64,000 bases of DNA from Pseudobutyrivibrio ruminis (GCA_015057305.1 SVES01000005.1:48296-112295), one strand, 5' to 3'; positions 50,162 through 60,263 are shown, counted from the first letter of the stretch. The notes: a model not told the origin generated them from the letters alone. Numbers and translations are program-made.

Positions 50162-50332
50162 ATGGATTTTAACTATGATGATGAAAGTAAACCTTATTCT
50201 TCTGATGATGCTTACGAAGACTTAGAAAAGATTCGTGATATTCTTCATGAGGCGCAGAGGAAGATAAATAAGGAAAAGCTAAAAGAGAGTGACATTGATT
50301 TGAGTATACAAATAAATATAGAAAGTGAATAG
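50162..50332 (+). CDS. 56-aa acidic small protein
   Basis: MDFNYDDESKPYSSDDAYEDLEKIRDILHEAQRKINKEKLKESDIDLSIQINIESE; begins 80 bp after the ADA-like gene. Confidence 0.5.
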   Translation: MDFNYDDESKPYSSDDAYEDLEKIRDILHEAQRKINKEKLKESDIDLSIQINIESE

Positions 50333-50371
50333 AGGGCTGAGAAATCAGCCCTTGTTTAATAAGAGGACGGT

Positions 50372-51223
50372 ATGGGACTAACATTATATTTAGAATGTAA
50401 TTCTGGAATAAGTGGTGATATGACAGTGGGCGCACTAATTGATCTTGGAGCAAGTATGCAATTATTATCTGAGGTTCTTAGTACTGTAAATGCCGAGGGC
50501 TTTAAAGTGGCATACACCAGAGTAAAGAGAGCGGGCTTGGATTGTATGGATTTTGATGTCATATTAGATGAAGCCCATGACGGACATGACCATGATATGG
50601 AATACCTATATGGTCATATTCATGACCATGAGCATAATCATGACCATCTTCATGAGCACCCACATACTCATGAGCATGAAAGCCATGAAAAGCCACATAC
50701 TCATACTCATCGCGGAATAAGCGACATTTTTGAAATAATAGATGAGGCAGCTATGACTGAAAGAGCTAGGGCTACAGCAAAAAGAATTTTTGATATATTA
50801 GCGGAAGCTGAATCAAAGGCTCATGGAGTGCCTAAAGACCAGGTGCACTTTCACGAGGTTGGTGCGGTAGATTCAATTGTAGATGTAATTGCAATAGCAG
50901 TCTGCTTGGATAATTTGGATATAGATAAAGTAATTGTTCCAAAACTATATGAAGGCCAGGGCACCGTAAGATGTCAGCATGGAATACTACCGGTTCCCGT
51001 ACCGGCCGTAACAAATATTGTTTCTCAACACAGAATAAAATTAGAAATTCTTAATATAATGGGTGAGCTAGTTACACCTACAGGGGCGGCAACAGTTGCA
51101 GCAATTAGAACTAGCGACCAATTACCTAAGGAGTTCATTATTGAGAAGGTAGGCATGGGTAGCGGAAAAAGAGATTATGGTCTGGCAGGTTTTTTAAGGG
51201 CTATGATAATTAGTGAAAAATAG
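50372..51223 (+). CDS. larC1: LarC1-like nickel insertion protein
   Basis: MGLTLYLECNSGISGDMTVGALIDLG; His-rich stretch; HFHEVGAVDSIVDV; VTPTGAATVAAI; ends KVGMGSGKRDYG... Confidence 0.85.
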   Translation: MGLTLYLECNSGISGDMTVGALIDLGASMQLLSEVLSTVNAEGFKVAYTRVKRAGLDCMDFDVILDEAHDGHDHDMEYLYGHIHDHEHNHDHLHEHPHTHEHESHEKPHTHTHRGISDIFEIIDEAAMTERARATAKRIFDILAEAESKAHGVPKDQVHFHEVGAVDSIVDVIAIAVCLDNLDIDKVIVPKLYEGQGTVRCQHGILPVPVPAVTNIVSQHRIKLEILNIMGELVTPTGAATVAAIRTSDQLPKEFIIEKVGMGSGKRDYGLAGFLRAMIISEK

Positions 51224-51294
51224 CGAGAAACCTTGTATTTATAAGATTAAATACGATATTATGTAAGTATGATAATTTAGGGGAGGGTGTCATA

Positions 51295-52667
51295 TTGGCA
51301 GAGTTTAATACAAATAATGTGGACTATTCATCGAGTGAAATTTTATCTATGCTGAAAGAATTGCCAGATGCGTGCTGTGTTTTGAGGTACTTACAGATCC
51401 GTTTGGTACAGTTAGGGATATGCAGTTTTTATTTGTTAATGAGAAATACGCATCATTAGTAGGTAAACCTTCTGCTGAATTGATAGGGTCCACATATTAC
51501 AAGACAGTATCTAATCGAGACGAGGACTGGATTCGCCTTAGCTACCAGGCTGCTTTTATGCGACAATCAGTAATAAATCGCACCTTTAATACCCAGTTTA
51601 ATAAATGGTTTGAATTTTGGGCAGTTCCAGTATACAAAAAAGGCTTTTGCGCATTTATTATTCATGATGTTACAGCTGAGAAGCGTAAAGAAGAGACAAG
51701 AGAAATTATTGAGAATTCAAATAATGTAATTATAGAATGTGCAAAGCTGCTTTCTACAAATGATTTAAAAAAAGGCTTAAGAGGGGTCTTGAAGCTATTA
51801 GGAACGGTGCTAAGAGCTGACAGGGTTTATATTGTAGAGGCAAAAAGAGGTCAAGCAGGTGAAATTTATGAGTGGATGGATAGTAAATGTGCCAGAGGAC
51901 TTCCATCTAAAAAAGAGTTTGAGAGATTTGACTTTTTTACAATGTGGGATAAGCAGCTTAATGGTGGAAATCTTATCGTAATGGAGGATGTTGCATCAAT
52001 AAGCAAAAAAAATAAAGAGGTGTACACTGAAATATTAGAGGGGAATATTTCACGCTATGCCATAGCAACACTAAATGATAAAAAAGATACCATAGGCTAT
52101 CTCATTGTAGATAACTACTCCTTGAACCTGGATATCAACCTTAGAGAGGTTATGGTGTCTGTTGCAATCTTCATTTCTGAGGAATTGAGGAATTTCAATC
52201 TTGCCAAAGAGATGACTTATATGAGCACCCATGATGTGCTTACAGACTTAGGAAACAGACATTCCTTTAAAGCAACATTACACATGATAGAAGGAATGGA
52301 TTTGTCTGTAGGTGTTTGCTTTATAGATATTAACGGATTAAAGAATGTAAATGATACCTTGGGGCATGAGGCAGGGGATCAGCTTATTATAGAGGTCGCA
52401 AATGCAGTAGGTTCCGTATTCAAAAGGAAATATTGTTACAGAATAGGTGGAGATGAATTTGTAGCTATAGTACCTCAAATTGACCGAGAATATTTTGAGG
52501 AATTAACAAATAAACTCAGAAAAAAGAGTAAAAAAATTCCAATGGCTGTAGGAGCAATATGGAAGGATAAATCTGATGATGTGGAAGAACTTGTTAATGC
52601 AGCTGATAGATTAATGTACGGCGATAAGGCTGAATACTATTCAAATCAAAAAGACAGAAGACACTAA
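51295..52667 (+). pseudogene. PAS/GAF-type GGDEF diguanylate cyclase with an apparent N-terminal frameshift
   Basis: RIGGDEFVAIVP; TTG 51295 opens LAEFNTNNVDYSSSEILSMLKELPDACCV, then shifts to FEVLTDPFGTVRDMQFLFVN at T-run 51380-51383. Confidence 0.8.
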
Positions 52668-52675
52668 GAAAAGTT

Positions 52676-53611
52676 ATGGCGAAACAGAAAAAACAGATTG
52701 AATATAGGTATTATGAGATTCCAGATGGTCATTATGTAATGGCTCTCTTAGGGGATAGTTGGGTTAGAAGCTATGGTGCTGAGCAGGAGAATCTCTTACA
52801 TTTTCATAACTACATGGAAATTGGATACTGCTATTGGGGCAATGGGAAATTAACCATAGAAGATTCAAATGTAAGCTATAAAGGTGGTCTAATTACCATT
52901 ATCCCAGAAAATATACCCCATGAAACAAAAAGTGTCGAAAAAGGCATATGTAAATGGGAGTATCTATATATTGATATAAACAGTTTCATACGTAACGAGA
53001 TGCAGTTTAAGCGAATGTTACCTGAGGAGGTAATAAAAAGGTTAAATAAACAAGGTTACGTAATTCAATGGAACCAAAATAAGGTTATATCCTCGATTAT
53101 CAGAAATATAATGGAGGAATATCGGGAGAAGAAGCCTTATTACAAAGAGGCGGTAAAGGGCTATCTTAGAGCATTTGTGGTTGAATTATTGCGCTTAAAC
53201 GAGGATATGAGTACATCTTTAACACTTGAGGAGAAGCGCTTAAATAGTTACATAGAAAAGAGCGTTAACTACATTTCAGAGCACTATTCTGAAGAAATTA
53301 AAATGTCAGATGTAGCTTTTGAATGTGGTTTGTCAGAAAGTCATTTTAGGAGAATTTTCGAAGAAAGCATGAGCATGAAGCCTCTTGACTATCTAAATAT
53401 GATTCGAATAGATAAGGCATGTGAAATTATACAGAATAAAGATTATGCCATGGAAGAGGTTGGATTTAGAGTAGGCTACCAAACTCCATCCACCTTCAAT
53501 AGAAATTTCAAAAAGCTTACAGGAAAAACTCCTTATCAGTGGAAAAAAGAAGAAAATCATTTAGGAATATCAAAGAAAAATTATAATATTAGTGCCAAAA
53601 AGGGTTGGTAA
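52676..53611 (+). CDS. AraC family transcriptional regulator
   Basis: C-terminal double HTH: ECGLSESHFRRIFEESMSMKPLDYLNMIRIDKA; VGFRVGYQTPSTFNRNFKKLTGKTPYQWK. Confidence 0.95.
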   Translation: MAKQKKQIEYRYYEIPDGHYVMALLGDSWVRSYGAEQENLLHFHNYMEIGYCYWGNGKLTIEDSNVSYKGGLITIIPENIPHETKSVEKGICKWEYLYIDINSFIRNEMQFKRMLPEEVIKRLNKQGYVIQWNQNKVISSIIRNIMEEYREKKPYYKEAVKGYLRAFVVELLRLNEDMSTSLTLEEKRLNSYIEKSVNYISEHYSEEIKMSDVAFECGLSESHFRRIFEESMSMKPLDYLNMIRIDKACEIIQNKDYAMEEVGFRVGYQTPSTFNRNFKKLTGKTPYQWKKEENHLGISKKNYNISAKKGW

Positions 53612-53618
53612 ATGTAAA

Positions 53619-53647
53619 CAAAAAAGTCCAATAATGGACTTTTTTTG
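53619..53647 (+). terminator. Terminator after the araC-like gene
   Basis: AAAAAAGTCCA ataa TGGACTTTTTTT. Confidence 0.9.
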
Positions 53648-53833
53648 TTTGCCAAGGAACAGCCTTTTAAAAGGCAAAATTCAATGACTGTTCTAGCCGA
53701 GTTTACTTCATAAACTCAACATAATTTCGTTAAAAAACAATTATTTAACAATCTTAAATAGTCGAATTTGCATATTTTTAGAGCAATTTTATAGACTAAT
53801 AAAATTATAAAACTAGTATTATGACCATATGAG

Positions 53834-53881
53834 GGGCGTGTATTGGGATATTATTTGTGCATAGTGCACAAAGTAACGCCC
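53834..53881 (+). promoter_or_regulatory. Nested inverted repeats upstream of the second SBP gene
   Basis: TTTGTGCA tag TGCACAAA (53854-53872) inside GGGCGT/ACGCCC (53834-53839/53876-53881). Confidence 0.7.
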
Positions 53882-53909
53882 GAAAATTTTACAATAAGGA
53901 GAATGTAGA

Positions 53910-55283
53910 ATGAAGAGAAAGTTACTTTCACTCATGCTTGTCGGCACAATGGCTGCATCTATGGTAGCATGCGGAAGCAGCGCAGACACAGCAACAACAG
54001 ACACAGCATCAGATGATGCTGCTGCAACAACAGAGGAAGCTGCACCAGCAGCAAATGTTCAGTCAGATGACGAGAACACACTTACAGTTTATGCTTGGGA
54101 CGAGAATTTCAATATTCCAGCACTTCAGGCAGCTGAAAAGGATTATCAGGAAGTTAATCCAGATTTCCATCTTGAAATCATCACACAGTCACAGTCATCA
54201 GATGTAGAGAATGCTGTAACACTTGCAGCAGAAGCTGGTGATTATAGCACATTACCTGATATCGTGCTTTTCCAGGATCACTATTTCCAGCAGTACGTTA
54301 CAAACTATCCAGATGCTTGGCAGGATGCAGATGATGCAGATTGCGATTGGTCAGGACTTGGAGCTGAGAAGCTTTCATACTCAACATTTGATGGTAAGCA
54401 TTATGGATTCCCTGTAGATGCAGGAACAGCAATCTTTGCTTATAGAACAGACCTTCTTGAGGAGGCTGGTTACACAATCGATGATGTAACAGGTATTACT
54501 TGGGATGAGTTCGACAAGATTGGTAAGGATGTATACGCTGCAACAGGAAAGTATCTCCTTTGCATGGATGGTGACGGAAACGACTTATTCTACATGATGC
54601 TTCAGGAGGAAGGCGTTTCACAGTTCAAGGATGGAGAGCCATACTTCACAGAGAATGAAACACTTGTAAATGTATTCCATACACTTGTAACACTCGCTCA
54701 GGACAATGTCCTTTACCTTGCAAATGATTGGTCTGATTACACAGATCAGGCAATCCAGGGTGATATGGTAGCTGGTGTATTCAATGGTAACTGGATTATC
54801 CCAACAATGAAGCAGGTTTCTGAGAACTCAGGAAAGTGGGAAATCGTTCCAGCTCCAACACTTACAGGTAAGCCAGGATATGCTTCAAACGGTGGTTCTT
54901 CACTTTACATCACAGCTAACTGCTCAAAGACAGATCTTGCAAAGGACTTCTTATCATACACATTTGGTGGACGTTCAGCTGAAGATGGACAGTCAATCAC
55001 ATATGATGAAGCTCTTACAAACGGTGGTGTTATCGGAACATGTGCAGCAGCTGCAGAGTCTGATGTATACCAGCAGGGTGTTGATTTCTTCAACGGCCAG
55101 GCAATCTATGCTGATATCGTAGGCTACACACAGAACGTTCCAACAGTAGAGCAGTCTGATTATCACTATCAGGCAAGAACAGCTCTTGCAACAGCTCTTA
55201 TCAATGTACTCCAGAATGGTTACACAGAGGAGCAAGCTCTTGAAGAAGCAGAGTCAAATCTAAGATTTGAAATGGGACTTTAA
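53910..55283 (+). CDS. Sugar ABC transporter substrate-binding lipoprotein
   Basis: Lipobox ASMVACGSS; SBP family 1 layout. Confidence 0.92.
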   Translation: MKRKLLSLMLVGTMAASMVACGSSADTATTDTASDDAAATTEEAAPAANVQSDDENTLTVYAWDENFNIPALQAAEKDYQEVNPDFHLEIITQSQSSDVENAVTLAAEAGDYSTLPDIVLFQDHYFQQYVTNYPDAWQDADDADCDWSGLGAEKLSYSTFDGKHYGFPVDAGTAIFAYRTDLLEEAGYTIDDVTGITWDEFDKIGKDVYAATGKYLLCMDGDGNDLFYMMLQEEGVSQFKDGEPYFTENETLVNVFHTLVTLAQDNVLYLANDWSDYTDQAIQGDMVAGVFNGNWIIPTMKQVSENSGKWEIVPAPTLTGKPGYASNGGSSLYITANCSKTDLAKDFLSYTFGGRSAEDGQSITYDEALTNGGVIGTCAAAAESDVYQQGVDFFNGQAIYADIVGYTQNVPTVEQSDYHYQARTALATALINVLQNGYTEEQALEEAESNLRFEMGL

Positions 55284-55305
55284 TCCTAAAACATAATGTA
55301 TGATT

Positions 55306-55336
55306 ATGGGAAGTGGCTTGCCCACTTCCCATTTTT
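55306..55336 (+). terminator. Intergenic hairpin between SBP and permease genes
   Basis: ATGGGAAGTGG cttgc CCACTTCCCAT then TTTTT. Confidence 0.75.
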
Positions 55337-55355
55337 AAAAGAAAGGGTGGACATC

Positions 55356-56258
55356 GTGGAGAAGAAAAGAAAAGGGATGACACTTGCCAATAAGCAATTG
55401 GCAGCAGGCTGGTTGTTCCTTACACCAGCTACTATTCTCATTTTCATAATGAGTTTTTATCCAATTATACAAGCTTTTATTACATCATTTAAAACTGGAA
55501 AGGGCATCAACATAAAGTTTGCTGACCCACTAACATATAATTATTCTCGAATGTTACAGGATGTAATTTTCAAAACATCAATGAAAAATACATTCCTTTA
55601 TTTAATAGTAGAGGTTCCAATTATGTTAATCTTTGCCATTTTGTTGGCACAGCTTCTTAACAATAAGGACCTCAAATTCAAGGGATTATTTAGAACATGT
55701 ATCTTTTTGCCATGTGCTACATCTCTTGTATCATACTCATTAATTTTCAAGTCAATGTTTGCAACACAGGGTCTTATCAATTCGATTTTATTAAAGATAG
55801 GCATTATCAGCGAAAACATTAACTTCCTTGGCACAGCATCAACAGCAAGAGCAATTATTATAATCGCCCTTATTTGGAGATGGACAGGCTACAACATGGT
55901 ATTCTATTTAGCTGGCCTACAAAATATTGAATATTCAGTATATGAGGCAGCAAAAATAGATGGAGCCAATGGTTGGAAGACATTTTGGTATATTACAGTG
56001 CCACTTCTAAAGCCAACAATCGTTATGACAGCAATCATGTCAATTAACGGTACATTACAGCTCTTTGATGAGTCAGTAAACTTGACAAGTGGTGGACCTG
56101 CAAACCAGACAATCACAATGTCACATTACATTTACAATCAGGCATTTGGTCAGGGTGTTGGTAACTTCGGTTATACCTCAGCTATGTCATTTGTAGTATT
56201 TATCATGGTTGCAATCCTGGCATTCATCAATTTGAAAGTAGGTGATACACGTGACTAA
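55356..56258 (+). CDS. Sugar ABC transporter permease (MalF type)
   Basis: EAAKIDGANGWKTFWYITVPLLKP; likely GTG 55356, because ORF-track start 55296 lies before the hairpin. Confidence 0.9.
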   Translation: MEKKRKGMTLANKQLAAGWLFLTPATILIFIMSFYPIIQAFITSFKTGKGINIKFADPLTYNYSRMLQDVIFKTSMKNTFLYLIVEVPIMLIFAILLAQLLNNKDLKFKGLFRTCIFLPCATSLVSYSLIFKSMFATQGLINSILLKIGIISENINFLGTASTARAIIIIALIWRWTGYNMVFYLAGLQNIEYSVYEAAKIDGANGWKTFWYITVPLLKPTIVMTAIMSINGTLQLFDESVNLTSGGPANQTITMSHYIYNQAFGQGVGNFGYTSAMSFVVFIMVAILAFINLKVGDTRD

Positions 56259-57087
56259 GAAAAAAAATAGATCAATGATTCAGCGTAGGCTAATCCCTAC
56301 ATACATTTTCTTAATTATTTGCTCATTCATATCAGTGTTCCCACTTTATTGGATGATTGCAGCAGCTACAAATACATCTCTTAATGTGGCAAGGGGTTCA
56401 ATTGTTTTTGGCAATCAATTAATGGTTAACTTTGCAAACCTTAAGAACGCTGTACAGGGAACCTTGTGGAGTAGTATGGGAAATTCATTCCTCTACTCAA
56501 TAGTACAAACGATATTTACACTTTTTGTGTGTTCTATAGCAGGCTATGGTTTTGAGCTTTACCATGATAAGGGAAAAGATAAATTATTTGGTATTTTGCT
56601 TCTTGCCATGATGGTTCCAGCAGTTGCAACAATGGTTCCTCTATATGGACTTGTATCAAAGGCTAAGTTACTTAATACAGTATGGGCTTTCATACTTCCT
56701 GGTATTTCAACACCATTTATGATTATGATGTTCAGGCAGAATTCCCGTAATTTCCCACCTGATATCATGGAAGCGGCTCGTATTGATGGACTTCCTGAAT
56801 GGAAGATATTTTTCAAGATGTACGTGCCTATTCAGAAATCAATCTATGCAGCAGCTGCTGTTATTACATTTATGAACGCTTGGAATGCTTATATGTGGCC
56901 AAAGGTAGTTATGAGTGACAACCGCGCTCAGACAATGCCAATGTTTATTGCAAATATTTCAAGTGGTTACACAGTAGACTATGGTATGACAATGCTTGGC
57001 GTACTTTTCTGCTCACTTCCTACAATGATTGTATTCTTCGTTCTTCAGAAGCAGTTTGCAGAAGGTATTACAGGATCTGTTAAGTAA
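56242..57087 (+). CDS. Sugar ABC transporter permease (MalG type)
   Basis: MEAARIDGLPEWKIFFKMYVPIQK EAA motif; overlaps preceding permease. Confidence 0.92.
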   Translation: MIHVTKKKNRSMIQRRLIPTYIFLIICSFISVFPLYWMIAAATNTSLNVARGSIVFGNQLMVNFANLKNAVQGTLWSSMGNSFLYSIVQTIFTLFVCSIAGYGFELYHDKGKDKLFGILLLAMMVPAVATMVPLYGLVSKAKLLNTVWAFILPGISTPFMIMMFRQNSRNFPPDIMEAARIDGLPEWKIFFKMYVPIQKSIYAAAAVITFMNAWNAYMWPKVVMSDNRAQTMPMFIANISSGYTVDYGMTMLGVLFCSLPTMIVFFVLQKQFAEGITGSVK

Positions 57088-57098
57088 TAATAATTTAA

Positions 57099-57120
57099 AA
57101 GGGCGGGCTGCTCCGCCCTT
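57099..57120 (+). terminator. GC-rich hairpin between permease and lacZ-like gene
   Basis: AAGGGCGG gctgct CCGCCCTT. Confidence 0.75.
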
Positions 57121-57125
57121 AATTT

Positions 57126-60100
57126 ATGAAAAATAAGGTGAAAAATATGGCTGAATTCGATTATAAAATTGTTAGTGATCCGCGTATTTTTATGCAAAAT
57201 AGATTAGACCCACACTCAGACCATGAATATTATGATAATGAAGCCTATGCGTATGGGGAAAAATCAAACTTCAAGTATACCTTGAATGGTACTTGGAAAT
57301 TTGAATATGCCAAGACATATGAATGTTGTGATAAAGATTTCTACAGGGATGATAGAGATTGTAAAGCTTGGGATGATATTAAGGTTCCAGCCCATATACA
57401 GTTAGAAGGCTACGATAAAATAATGTATGTAAATACCCAATATCCTTGGGATGGGCATGAGGCATTGGAGCCAGGAGAGATTCCTACAAAGGAAAATCCT
57501 GTTGGAAACTATGTTAAATATTTTACAGTCCCTTCATTTATGAAAGATGGGCCTGTATACATATCCTTCCAGGGAGTGGAAAGCGGCTTTGCTTTGTGGC
57601 TCAATGGTGAATATGTGGGATATAGTGAAGATTCCTTTACACCTAGTGAGTTTGACCTGACACCTTTTATTAGGGAGGGTGAGAATAAGCTGGCAGTTCA
57701 GGTGTTTAAGTGGACATCTGGTAGCTGGTGTGAAGATCAGGATTTCTTTAGATTTTCAGGAATTTTTAGAGAGGTCTATTTGTATACAGTGCCAAAGACT
57801 CACATTAGAGATTTGCGAATTCAGACACTTCTTGATGATGAGTATAAGGATGCAACCCTTGTAATCGATATGGAGGTCATGGGAAGCGGCTTAGTTCATA
57901 TGACCCTTTCAGATGATGATGCAGATATCCTTAATAAGCTTGCAGTAGAAGAAGGCATGAATCACATGGAGGTCCATGTGAGAGAGCCAAAGCTATGGAG
58001 TGCAGAAAAGCCATATCTGTTTGACTTACAGCTTAACGTTTTTTCTGAGACAGGCAGACTTGCTGAAGTTGTTAAAGAAAAGGTTGGCTTTAGACGCTTT
58101 GAGATGAAGGATGGCATGATGCACATCAATGGAAAGCGTATTGTGTTTAAGGGCGTAAACCGCCATGAATTTTCATCATCAACAGGACGTGCCCTTTCAG
58201 AAGAGGATATCCTAAAGGACATTATCACAATCAAGAAGAATAACATAAATGCAATAAGAACCAGTCATTATCCAAACCAGACATACTTCTATAGACTGTG
58301 TGATATTTTTGGATTATATGTAATCGATGAGACTAATTTGGAGACCCACGGTACTTGGCAGACGCCTATTCAGATTATGAAGCTGAAGGATGATTCCTAT
58401 GCGGTGCCTGGTGATAGACCAGAGTTTACAGATAATGTAATTGACAGAGCTCACAATATGTTTGAGCGTGATAAGAATCATCCATGTATACTTATCTGGT
58501 CATTAGGAAATGAAAGCTACGGCGGCAGTAACCTAAGGAAAATGCAGGATAAATTCCATGAGTGGGACAGCACTAGACTTGTGCATTATGAGGGAGTATT
58601 CAACGATAGACGTGTGGATTTGTCGGATATGGAATCCACAATGTATGCACCAGTCAAGGCTATTAAAGAATGGCTAAAGGACCATAAGGATAAGCCTTAT
58701 ATCAACTGTGAATACATGCATGCCATGGGAAATAGCTGTGGCGCAATGAGCAAGTATACTGAGCTAGCATACGAGGAGCCATTGTTCCAGGGTGGATTTA
58801 TCTGGGATTATATCGACCAGGCTATTACCATCAAGGACAATAGAGGTGTTGAATTTGAAGGCTACGGCGGTGATTTCGATGATAGACCAAACGACGGTAG
58901 TTTCTCAGGAGATGGTATTTGCTACAGTAAAAATAGAGAGCCTAGCCCAAAGATGCAGGAGGTAAAGAATGATTATCAAAACATCGTGATTACCTTTGTA
59001 GATGATAAGGCAATTATTGAAAATAGAAATCTCTTTACAGACACAAATGAATACACAGCACTTCTTACAATAGAGCGTCTAGGAGATTTGATAGCAGAGG
59101 AGGAGCTTACTATCGATTGCCCACCTCTTACTACCACAGAATATGCCCTAGAGCTTGATTTGCCAAAGGATGACGAGTATGTTGTTACACTTTCATTTGT
59201 ATTAAAGGAAGATACTTTATGGGCAAGGGCAGGTCATGAAGTTGCATTTGGGCAGACAACAGTGGGTAAATTCACTTTTGAAAGAGGACCAAAGCAGAAG
59301 CTTACTGTAACCCAGGGCTTCCATAACCTTGGAGTAAGGGGTGATGATTTTGAAGTACTATTTGTAGGTGTTAAGGGACTTAGCTCTTACAAATATCATG
59401 GCAAGGAGCTTCTTAAGCGCTTTGTAATGCCAAACTTCTGGCGCCCAATGACAGAAAACGATTTGGCTAATCAACTGCCATTTAGAGCTGGTCAGTGGAA
59501 GCTTGCCAGCAAGTATCTAGCTACAAATCGCATGGATGATGGCATTAACGAGATTCCTTTAGTTGAGGCATCAGAAGACAGCGTAAAGGTGGTATATACA
59601 TATCATCTGGCAACAAAGCCAGCTGGCAAATGTCAGGTTGAATATATAGTTCATGCTGATGGATTAGTAGATTGTACATTAAAGCTTCCTGCTTCCGCAG
59701 ATATCGGGGAATTGCCTGAGCTTTCAATGGCTCTTACACTTGATAGCAGCCTAGAAAACCTTGAGTGGTACGGAAGAGGACCAGAGGAAACCTACAACGA
59801 TAAATGCCATGCAAAGCTTGGTATATTTAGAAATAAAGTGGCTGATAATATGGCAAAATATCTGGTACCTCAGGAATGTGGAAACCATGAAGAGGTACGC
59901 TACGCAAAGCTTACAGATGAAAGAGGGGGTGGAGTATTGTTCTTAACTGAGTGTAATGGATTTTCAGCTCTGCCTTACACAGTACATGAAATAGACGAAG
60001 CAATGCACCCTACTGAGCTTCCACCAGTACATTTCACTCATGTAAGAATCGGCAAGCAAATGGGTGTTGCAGGAGATGATACATGGGGCTCTAAGACACA

Positions 60101-60164
60101 TCCGGAATTCATGTTAGATAATAGCAAGGATATGGAGATTTCCTTTAGTTTTAGGGGTATTTAA
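57126..60164 (+). CDS. lacZ: Beta-galactosidase, GH2
   Basis: 1012 aa; GVNRHEF; RTSHYPNQTYFYRLCDIFGLYVIDETNLETHG; WSLGNESYGG. Confidence 0.95.
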   Translation: MKNKVKNMAEFDYKIVSDPRIFMQNRLDPHSDHEYYDNEAYAYGEKSNFKYTLNGTWKFEYAKTYECCDKDFYRDDRDCKAWDDIKVPAHIQLEGYDKIMYVNTQYPWDGHEALEPGEIPTKENPVGNYVKYFTVPSFMKDGPVYISFQGVESGFALWLNGEYVGYSEDSFTPSEFDLTPFIREGENKLAVQVFKWTSGSWCEDQDFFRFSGIFREVYLYTVPKTHIRDLRIQTLLDDEYKDATLVIDMEVMGSGLVHMTLSDDDADILNKLAVEEGMNHMEVHVREPKLWSAEKPYLFDLQLNVFSETGRLAEVVKEKVGFRRFEMKDGMMHINGKRIVFKGVNRHEFSSSTGRALSEEDILKDIITIKKNNINAIRTSHYPNQTYFYRLCDIFGLYVIDETNLETHGTWQTPIQIMKLKDDSYAVPGDRPEFTDNVIDRAHNMFERDKNHPCILIWSLGNESYGGSNLRKMQDKFHEWDSTRLVHYEGVFNDRRVDLSDMESTMYAPVKAIKEWLKDHKDKPYINCEYMHAMGNSCGAMSKYTELAYEEPLFQGGFIWDYIDQAITIKDNRGVEFEGYGGDFDDRPNDGSFSGDGICYSKNREPSPKMQEVKNDYQNIVITFVDDKAIIENRNLFTDTNEYTALLTIERLGDLIAEEELTIDCPPLTTTEYALELDLPKDDEYVVTLSFVLKEDTLWARAGHEVAFGQTTVGKFTFERGPKQKLTVTQGFHNLGVRGDDFEVLFVGVKGLSSYKYHGKELLKRFVMPNFWRPMTENDLANQLPFRAGQWKLASKYLATNRMDDGINEIPLVEASEDSVKVVYTYHLATKPAGKCQVEYIVHADGLVDCTLKLPASADIGELPELSMALTLDSSLENLEWYGRGPEETYNDKCHAKLGIFRNKVADNMAKYLVPQECGNHEEVRYAKLTDERGGGVLFLTECNGFSALPYTVHEIDEAMHPTELPPVHFTHVRIGKQMGVAGDDTWGSKTHPEFMLDNSKDMEISFSFRGI

Positions 60165-60188
60165 GGCACTATTTATATGTTATAATAA

Positions 60189-60217
60189 ATGTCGGCTACA
60201 GATTGTAGCCGACATTT
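60189..60217 (+). terminator. Terminator after the lacZ-like gene
   Basis: AATGTCGGCTACA gat TGTAGCCGACATT TTTT. Confidence 0.92.
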
Positions 60218-60263
60218 TTTAGATATAAACATTAATGGCTAGAAGGAAAGATGAGGGTTAATT

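Noticed and set aside
46993-50332. Complete RADAR (RdrA/RdrB) defence system
   Set aside because: No RdrA-like ATPase nearby; the large ADA has a different C-terminal domain, so only a loose parallel is kept
50573-50713. His-codon-rich stretch as a DNA repeat or CRISPR-like array
   Set aside because: Explained by the His-rich loop of LarC1; irregular at the DNA level
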